A DNA stretch of 64,000 nucleotides, from contig NW_023501082.1 of assembly GCF_014066305.1 (NCBI RefSeq), positions 124,001 to 188,000 of the forward strand, written 5' to 3'. Position 1 is the stretch's first letter, and each line of letters begins with the position of its first letter. The notes beneath the pieces are model-generated. The model did not search any database. It had not been told where the DNA came from and saw only the letters and a list, made by a program, of their open reading frames with translations. This stretch comes from Letharia columbiana. Lineage: Eukaryota; Ascomycota; Lecanoromycetes; Lecanorales; Parmeliaceae. Below are positions 56,702-64,000 of the stretch, piece by piece. Both the position numbers and the translations under genes were made by a program.

Positions 56702-59525
56702 ATGGCGTCCGCTGTGCATGCCGCCTCGCCCTCGTACCCTCCTCCGCCTATCTACTCACAGAATAGCACCGATGGGGTAGGGAACGGCATCAATCACTCC
56801 CATTCCGCCTTCAACTCCTTTGACGGCGCTCAATCTGTTGCATCTACACCAACCCCCACGCCGCCCGCTTCAAGACACCAACATATCATGCCCCATGGCA
56901 TGCCAAGCTACGGCCAAGTCAATGGTACATACAGTCAACAGACGACACCGAGGCATCATCATGATCCGAAGCCAATGATCCAGCAGCAGCATTATCCCCC
57001 AGGCCAAAAGCCGCAAATCTATACCGTATGACTGCCTCATATAGCATCCTCTTCTTCCTGTTCCTAAGCTGATACCCTCTGTACAATCAGGCTGTCTACT
57101 CAAGCGTCTCCGTATATGAGATGGAGGTGAACCAAGTAGCAGTCATGCGACGACGAAAAGACTCCTGGTTGAACGCAACGCAAATCCTCAAAGTGGCAGG
57201 GATTGAAAAGGGGAAACGAACGAAAGTCTTGGAAAAGGAGATTCTTTCTGGCGAACACGAGAAGGTGCAGGGAGGATATGGCAGATATCAAGGGACATGG
57301 ATCAGCTACCGAAGAGGCGTGGAATTTGCGCGCCAGTACGGCGTGGAGGCGCTGCTTCGTCCACTTTTCGAGTATGACATGGGCCAAGATGGCATGACAA
57401 CAGCCGGCCAGGGGAACCTTGACACGCCTACAAAGGAACAGGCAATGGCAGCTCAACGGAAGCGAAACATGATCAACGGTGGAGCGGACAATCGGGCTCC
57501 TGCGCAGTCACCGAACGGCACCTTCTTCAAGAACATTTCCAAGTCAGCAGCAAATGCTGTCAACGCGATCAGCAAGGCCAGGATGGGATCACCATCAAAT
57601 CTGAGCAGACCTGTGAAACCAATTCAACGGCCATCGCAGCAAATGGGGAATAGCCAAGATTCTGCGTATGCCGGTAGCAGCCAGCAAAGTATGCAAAGTC
57701 TGCATTCTGAGAACAGCTTTGGAAACAGTCAGCTCGACCCTGCGCTAAGAGCGCACAATACACCCTACTACTCGAACATGCATGAACCACAGAATGGCGA
57801 CATGAATGAACCACCTCGAAAACGCATACGACCCTCTAACAGCCAGGATCCTTTCGCTATTGACGAAAATCTCGACTACGATACATCGATGAGAGATCTG
57901 ACACCTACAGATGCCAACGAGTCCCTTGCTTATGGTCAAGACTACGCTCAATCTAGCATTGACTACAGACTCAACGGACTACAACCTTTACCTCAACCTA
58001 CAAGCAAATCCGCAATCGAAAAGCAACAGATTCTGACCAATTTGTTCCTCGATCCAAATCAAACAGATTTTTCGAACCATCCTGCACTACTTAGCCTATC
58101 AGGCGAAGACCTCGATATTCCTATCGACGCCACCGCACATACAGCCTTGCATTGGGCTGCCACTTTGGCCCGCACATCACTACTCCGAGCGCTGATCGAA
58201 AAGGGTGCAAGTATCTACCGGTTGAACACAGGAGGCGAGACTGCATTAATACGTGCCGTCCTCACCACCAACAACCTCGACCAAGGTAGCTTCACAGACC
58301 TTCTTGAGCTGCTTGGTCCTACCATCGAGATCCGAGATGGCCACGGCCGAACTGTGTTGCATCACATGGCTGTGGCGTCAGCTATTAAAGGAAAGAGCGC
58401 CGCTTGCCGATACTATCTCGAATCACTGTTGGAGTTCGTCGTCCGGCAAGGCAGTGCTTCAAATAGCCAACAGAATTCCTTTCAGAACCCTGACCTTGTT
58501 ATGCCTGCCCCCAAAACGATAACACTTGTGAGGTTCATGTCAGAAATCGTCAATGCATTGGATATGTCCGGCGACACCGCATTAAACCTTGCTGCACGAA
58601 TTGGTAACAAGAACATCATTCATCAGTTGCTTGAAGTTGGCGCCGATCCTACCATAGCGAATCGTGGCGGTCTAAAGCCTACAGATTTTGGTGTTGGAGG
58701 AGATCCAGACTTGCTGGACGCGCACCAGAACAGCCAAGTAACGAGAATAGGGCATCACGTTATCAGCAAAGTTGCTGAGAGTAGTCAGGAACTATTAGCA
58801 TGTGAGTTTCCTCATATTTCCTTGCCTTGAATACACTGACTTGAATGATAGCGATAACGACCCTGCTGTCCGACACCGAATCCTCCTTCCGATCCGAGAT
58901 TCAGGCGAAACAATCCCTCATTGATCAAACCCACACCAAATTACGCGAAACTACGTCTTTATTGAACGAAGAACGTCGTCGCCTCGCGGAGCTTCAGCGC
59001 AGATCGGATGACAGAAAAGCCCTTCGCCAACGTATTGCTAACCTGCGCCGTGCCAACGACCAACAGCGTGCTTACCTCTCATCAAGTGCTAATGGAAGAT
59101 CCGCCAGTTCGCCTGCAGAGATTAGGCCAGACATCAAAGTTGGGGAAGCGGATGCAGGCCTTGATATCGATACTACCATACTTCCACTCTCGCATGACCA
59201 CAACCAACCTCTCCAGATTCTTCCACAGCAGCGTGACTACCTTGCCACTTTACCGCCGACGGCCATTCTCAAGGCACGAACAACGGCTTACCAAAAGAAC
59301 AATGCTCGCCTTGAAGCCCAAGCGAAGAACTTGCAGGATCAGTCGTCGGAGTTGGAGACGCAGCTGAGGAAGCTGGTATGCTTGTGCTTGAGTCTTGAGG
59401 AGGGCCAGCTTGATCAACTGATTGGTGGCCTCCGTACTGCCGTTGAGAGTGAAGGTGGTGAAGATGTGGACTTGGCGAGAGTGAGAGAGTTTTTGAGGAA
59501 GGTTGAGGGTCTGGGAGAGGAGTAG
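56702..59525 (+). CDS. mbp1: APSES/ankyrin cell-cycle transcription factor Mbp1 (MBF DNA-binding subunit)
   Basis: Exons 56702-57025, 57091-58801 and 58852-59525 (introns of 65 and 50 bp, GTATGA...TCAG and GTGAGT...ATAG) give 902 aa. Start at ATG 56702 (MASAVHAASPSYPPPP), followed by a Pro/His/Gln-rich leader. The APSES/KilA-N DNA-binding domain spans about residues 105-210 and crosses intron 1: PQIYT joined to AVYSSVSVYEMEVNQVAVMR, then DSWLNATQILKVAGIEKGKR, EKVQGGYGRYQGTWISYRRG and LLRPLFEYD. This follows yeast Mbp1 closely. Ankyrin repeats lie near residues 455-500 (TALHWAATLARTSLLRALIE) and 600-640 (GDTALNLAARIGNKNIIHQL), and a coiled coil at about 680-800. With Swi6 it should bind MCB (ACGCGT) sites and drive G1/S genes. 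Intact. Confidence 0.93.
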
Positions 59526-61021
59526 GAACCCGACTTTTCAGCGCAACGAATTTGACAGGCGTCTATCGCATCCATCGTGACCAGGTGAGGCAAGCACTGG
59601 GTGTATGGATTGCAGTCGACTTATCGCCTTCTATTCTTGTGTACAATTTCCAGAAACGTCCTTTACTTTTCTAGTTTCACGCATGCATAGTTAGCGAAGG
59701 TAGCTCGGACCCGATCGTTGAGCCTGTTTGACAAGCGATCAAGTCACATACAGGAATACTCAAGAAGATGACTTTCTTGGTGCAATGAAAATATGCAGTG
59801 ACTCCTCATCCGCGGAAACATCGTCGGCCTCAGCTACTAGCCACTCCTGACAACAATGACCTTTCTCCTCATCGACCACTTCCAACGCCAAGTATTCCTG
59901 TCATCAACTATCTCAACTACGGCAGAAGTGATGGGCAAATCTTCGACAGTGGTTCTCGTCGCTGAATAGCATTGCTCGTTTTGTGGAATTCTGGGGAGGA
60001 TCGAGCAGGTAGGTATGCAGTACGTTGACCATCACAACGGCGATAGAGTGAATATGCAGCAATGTTGAGTGTGTGCAGGCTTTATTAGCATCTAGTGAGC
60101 TTGCTCTGATGCATTGGAAAGAGCTATCTCTTACATGGCAATTGAGTTAATCGCTCATTCTCGACCGTATATACGAGGAAGACCTACCTATATCAGAACG
60201 GTAAATAAATGTTCGCCCCTCACGGGGATGTGGTATAAAATACCTTCGCTGGGGTTTTCGTCGACATATTGGCCGAGGCACCTGCATTTTGCCTTCGGTT
60301 CGACTCTACTAGTTACCCTTTGTGCTCTTTGGAATGTCTCGAGTGAGGTAGAGTATCGCAAGTGTCACGAATCTCGTCAATGGGTCAAGCATTTCGGGTT
60401 TTGAAAACTGCCATGGACTGAGTCAGATGAAAGCTGAGACTACTTTCGGGGTCTTCGTTCAACCCGTCTTTTTTTCTTCGTGTATAAACATCGCTCTTCG
60501 AAATATTCGTCTTTCAACATAAAGTCAATTTTAACACCTTCAGTTTTGAACATCCTCCCTCTTGAACCTCGTATCTTCCTTTCAACCCGCCTTTTCCTCC
60601 TCTCACTCAGGCGTCGCTCTTCAATACGTCCTGTAAATCATCATCAACACAATGTGACCTTACACCAGCATGCAAACCACGCAGATATTGCCGCTAGAGT
60701 GGTGGGAGCTGAACTGGAAATGCGATAGCCGCTTCACCGCATTCTCCTGCCAAGGCTGGAAATGATTAATCATCTACGCTGTCTCGTAGCCGCAGAAGTC
60801 AGATCTGAGATGCCGTGGACCCTGAAGGACGCCGGGCAATTCATGCAGCTCGGAAGGCCTATCGCTTCAACCTTTTACTCGGAGTCATCTGCTCCCCACG
60901 CGTGTCCCCAAACCACAACACTTGCGCGAGCCGAGGATCTCCACAGAAGCGCTGAAGGCATATATGAGGAGATCATGAATTTCCAGTCAGCAGTGAAGAT
61001 GGATTTGCCCACACGGCCACC
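59526..61021. other. Intergenic
   Basis: No gene with convincing features. It contains the left member of the diverged repeat described at 60460-60610. Confidence 0.45.
60460..60610. repeat. Diverged dispersed repeat, copy 1
   Basis: Pyrimidine-rich stretch with CGTTCAACCCGTCTTTTTTT, AAGTCAATTTTAACACCTTC, AGTTTTGAACATC and TTTCAACCCGCCTTTTCCTC. The same ordered phrases recur at 62275-62490. Confidence 0.6.
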
Positions 61022-61964
61022 ATGCTTCTCCTGCTAGCAATCTTCACACCCTTTTTCCTCGCCATCACCATAGAGAGCACCTCGATGATCTGCTCCTCCA
61101 ACCTATATGGGCGACCTTCAGCTTCTGACAGCACAGCAGTTGCTCAAGCGTTACCGTTTGCCAAAACAGATCCCGATGGCCAGATGGACGCAGGTCGTAT
61201 CTTTGCAGAGCCGGCATTCTTCCAGCCACGGTTCAGCGCACTCAAGAATACTTGGCCGCGAGACATGGTACAGCTTCCGATGATTTGGCGTTTCAGTGGG
61301 TTTTCCTACGAGATTATCCTCAACGGGACTTCGTTGCGCGTTTAAGGACGGATTGCTGATCCATGGCTCATTGTGTACTTAACGGCAGGATCGGCACGCT
61401 TGGCATTGCTTATGCACGCCGATGCTGCTGGGAGAGTGCGGTCGCCTAGTATAAACATGGACTGGAGGACAGTGCAGTCTGCCACGACTGGAGTTGACAA
61501 ATACTGTGTTGAAGGGCGGCATTCTGGGGGGTGTATGGATCGTGAGTGGTATGTGTCACTTCCTTGCCTACCCTACTCAATTTTTGACGACATTTCCTGC
61601 CAACAAATTTTTGCAATGCCTTCTACCCTGGATACCCCCGTCTAAAAGCTCTCCATCGTTTGAATCTAAAACCCCAAAAGACATCTTCAGAGACCCTTAC
61701 GTCTCCGTCTACATCTACGAAGCGGGCTCCCCTTTCGAAAATGTCATGAATCAGTATATGATCACTGGCAAGGGTATCAATCCTTTCAACCCAAGGGGCC
61801 TTGGTGCGGAAGGCATTGCGTTGAATGCGACGGTAGCTGGCGCAACATTGGGTGGCAACGCTGTACTGACAGCAACGGAAGTTGGCTCGGTACCGACGAA
61901 TATATTGCCTGCGGTGACTGGGATGAGTGCTTTGAGTGTGGAGTTGGAGATTGGGTCGCGATGA
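61022..61964 (+). pseudogene. Secreted-protein gene with premature stop and frameshift
   Basis: Starts MLLLLAIFTPFFLAITIES, a signal peptide, then CSSNLYGRPSASDSTAVAQA, PFFQPRFSALKNTWPRD-like and MVQLPMIWRF segments. This is the layout of a small secreted, Cys-containing family seen in dothideomycetes. The frame meets TAA at 61343-61345, yet continues family-like after it (GRIADPWLIVYLTAG ... VDKYCVEGRHSGG). One base too many in G6 at 61526-61531 then hides GGVWIVSG. A GTATGT donor at 61549 and an acceptor at 61680 lead into DIFRDPYVSVYIYEAGSPFE, ending at 61964. Cysteines usual at two family positions appear as Ser or are absent (DS after RPSAS; GFSYEI). Probably dead or miscalled; the family assignment is from memory of its layout. 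Confidence 0.5.
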
Positions 61965-63479
61965 GTATTTACCTCGTGTTGGTTTGACGTCTGAGATTCA
62001 GAGGTAGTCATCCGTTCAGCCCGTCCCATTGCGATCGGTAATCTACATATTCTGTTACATTTGAAGAGGGATACGGACATCGAACGGTTTTGTTTTCTGC
62101 ATATCATCCTTTATATCTCAACCATCTAGTTTATCTAGATCAGAGGTCGTTGAGATGCATTACTATAGCACCACACGATCACGTTGGATTTGTCTCCATC
62201 ATCATTGAAACCCAGGAGACGACTGCCTTCTTCCTTATAAGTTGAAGAGCTGAACAGGAAGGGCGAATATCTTCTCGTTCAACAAAAAGTTAAGTCGACA
62301 TTCCCAACACACTCGGTTTTGAACATCGCTACTCTTGACTTTCGTATTGTTCTTTCAACCCATCTTTTCTCAATACATTCATTCCTCTTCTTCCGCTTCA
62401 GACACAAGGTCAAATCGACATTTTCAACACAGTCAATTCTGAACTCGCAATTCTTCTAACTACGTCTTCTCCTCCCAACCCATCTATCCCTCTGCACGGA
62501 ACCACATCGAACATTGAGCACCGTGTCCCTGTTCAATACAAAACGTTGGACTGACGTCAGCACGAGATCTCCAGTCCGCAGAAAACTTTCGTGCTACAGA
62601 ATCCTGCAACGTCATCGGCGATGGACGGCAACTCGCTCTTGATAAAAGAGGCGCCATCGGCGGATCTGTACACTTCGAGGCCGCGTGATACTGATCTGCC
62701 GCCGAGGTGTCAGAGTTGGCAAATATTGCTGGCGAAGCCGAAGGCAGAAAATGGGGTCCATTGCAGCCTTGGGGTCGTTATATTAAAGCTGCCCTGAGAT
62801 AATAAGCTATCGTCGCATCTCTTTGAAACGTTGGGTCCAGTGGGTATAAATACTATCTCGATGCCAACGCTCATTGAACGTTAGTCTCTCGCCAAGTAGA
62901 GGGTATTCCTATCAATTAGAGACGCACATCGCCAAACCAAGGAGTCAAAAAATGTTCACCTACTTTTATCTGCGATGCCCGAAGATAGTTGATATATATC
63001 GAGGAGCGTCTGTGTTTGTGGAAGGGAAAATTTACCTCCTTGGCTGTGGCCAGCGTATCTCCCACGCGCCTCGAAGGAGCTTGGTGGGCCTCAGCGATCT
63101 CTTATTGCATGGATGGTGCATTGTGCATGGGTGGCTGCGCAACCGAGCGCGACATCGGAGATAAGGACTTGTTATCGCTTATCTTTGATGGAGGTGGGCA
63201 TCAATGATAGGTTGGAACATCGGTTCAATCGTAATGCCAATGCCAAGAGATGCTCAATCTAGCGTGATGAATGACGCTCTTCTCAATACTGTGAACTGAC
63301 TTGATGGGTAGCTTAGATGTATTCATCCAGCTCTCGACGATTCGATTGTACCAACTGACGTCTACTGGCCGCTGTTGTTTTTCATCTATGCGTCCATATC
63401 GTCTATAATCTAGTCATACATAGCACGTTCGTGACCCTGCAGCGACTCGATCCCACATCAATTGCCCTAGTCGCACACT
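61965..63479. other. Intergenic
   Basis: No convincing gene. It carries the second copy of the diverged repeat and the 3' flank of the glycolipid transfer protein gene. Confidence 0.45.
62275..62490. repeat. Diverged dispersed repeat, copy 2
   Basis: Phrases TCGTTCAACAAAAAGTTAAG, CACTCGGTTTTGAACATC, TTTCAACCCATCTTTTCTCA, TCAAATCGACATTTTCAACA and TCCCAACCCATC match copy 1 at 60460-60610, partly twice in tandem. Confidence 0.6.
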
Positions 63480-63953
63480 TTACCATTTGGCCTCCTTCCT
63501 CGCCTGAAATTGTTTAAGTATTGACACCTGCTTCTCTAGCGCCTCTAACCACTTCCCCGCCGCCTCATCCACCTTGGCCTGATCATCTCCCAACTTGGCA
63601 TAGAAGTCCTTTCGATACGGCGTTGCTGACATGGCTGCGCTAAAGATCGGTTTCACCATGAAGGAGTGATGAGGTTTCAGCGTATTGCCGTAAGCTGTGC
63701 GGAAGGAGGCGGAGAGCTCGTCGGAGGGATTTTGGAGGTTGCTGCGAATACCCTGCGAGGTGAAATCGAGAGCGCTGGAGTACGTTGTCAGTTGAGGCTC
63801 GTTATTAGGTTCAGGGTACAAAGATTGGACGAACCGGACAAGCCAGAGCAGACCTTCCGCTGCGGTGTGCTTCTTCGTCTTGAGCTCATTGGTGACAAGA
63901 GATTGAAGTGTTTCTGAATCAGCGGGGGTGGCTAGCTGTCGGTCGCGGACTTT
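63480..63953 (-). CDS. Glycolipid transfer protein (HET-C2/GLTP family), 5' exons beyond the window
   Basis: Exons 63835-63953 and 63480-63774 are joined over a 60-bp intron (GTTCGT...CCAG; its length is a multiple of three, so the frame reads through it). The upstream acceptor is judged at 63954-63955 (CTGAC branch, ACAAG); earlier exons lie to the right of 64000. Sequence: KVRDRQLATPADSETLQSL, NELKTKKHTAAEGLLWLVR, then ALDFTSQGIR, SFRTAYGNTLKPHHSFMVKP, and PYRKDFYAKLGDDQAKVDEA. The last part is nearly that of Podospora HET-C2. Trp in LLWLVR and His in KPHHSFMVKP are the glycolipid-binding positions of the fold. It moves glycosphingolipids between membranes; in Podospora alleles of het-c also control heterokaryon incompatibility. 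Intact as far as seen. Confidence 0.9.
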   Translation of the reverse strand, partial: KVRDRQLATPADSETLQSLVTNELKTKKHTAAEGLLWLVRFVQSLYPEPNNEPQLTTYSSALDFTSQGIRSNLQNPSDELSASFRTAYGNTLKPHHSFMVKPIFSAAMSATPYRKDFYAKLGDDQAKVDEAAGKWLEALEKQVSILKQFQARKEAKW

Positions 63954-64000
63954 CTTGTACCAGTCAGTCGAAAATTCTCTGGGATGAGAGGGTGCAGCGC

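Overview
The window reads as nuclear DNA of a filamentous ascomycete (Pezizomycotina, most likely a dothideomycete). The signs are short 45-100 bp introns with GT...CTNAC...AG signals, fungal gene families (Mbp1-type APSES factor, HET-C2-type glycolipid transfer protein, microsomal P450, F-box, Cup1-like LYR protein), and two AT-saturated islands of the kind left by repeat-induced point mutation (RIP). Nothing bacterial was seen: no operons, rRNA or CRISPR. No tRNA was recognised by eye.

Layout. (1) 1-27.2 kb holds at least five, probably more, minus-strand genes for Arg/Asp/Ser-rich, low-complexity proteins (1-966, 7282-8405, 16975-17956, 18807-19726, 20442-21392, 26195-27241), some with shared motifs and several with reading-frame breaks. 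Plus-strand and minus-strand hypothetical genes lie between them. (2) 9167-16634 is a nested transposon. A 6.9-kb AT-saturated element (9314-16200, target duplication CTTGGAAT) sits inside a small terminal-inverted-repeat element (target duplication CTTCAAGA). A related unoccupied target site lies at about 8.87 kb. (3) 23-37 kb is ordinary gene space: a Lys-rich small protein, a 377-aa unknown, a GT8 glycosyltransferase, a J-domain protein, an F-box protein and a METTL7-like methyltransferase. (4) 37-48 kb is gene-poor and repeat-rich, with tandem arrays at 41.1-42.6 kb, a RIP-degraded piggyBac-type transposon at about 43.1-47.1 kb, and a 262-bp MITE at 47.35 kb. (5) 48.3-50.5 kb carries a broken TET/JBP-like 2-oxoglutarate dioxygenase gene with a C2H2 zinc finger. 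(6) 52.6-64 kb holds a five-exon cytochrome P450, a Cup1-like LYR protein, the MBF subunit Mbp1, a damaged secreted-protein gene, and the 3' part of a HET-C2/GLTP gene running off the right edge.

The core genes do not form one pathway. The cell-cycle factor, mitochondrial LYR protein and lipid transfer protein are conserved single genes beside a transposon-rich accessory region. Several genes are interrupted by one-base frame changes, many of them in homopolymers. This could be decay or an assembly error pattern and matters for any reading of these genes. All exon structures were worked out by eye from splice signals and frame continuity.
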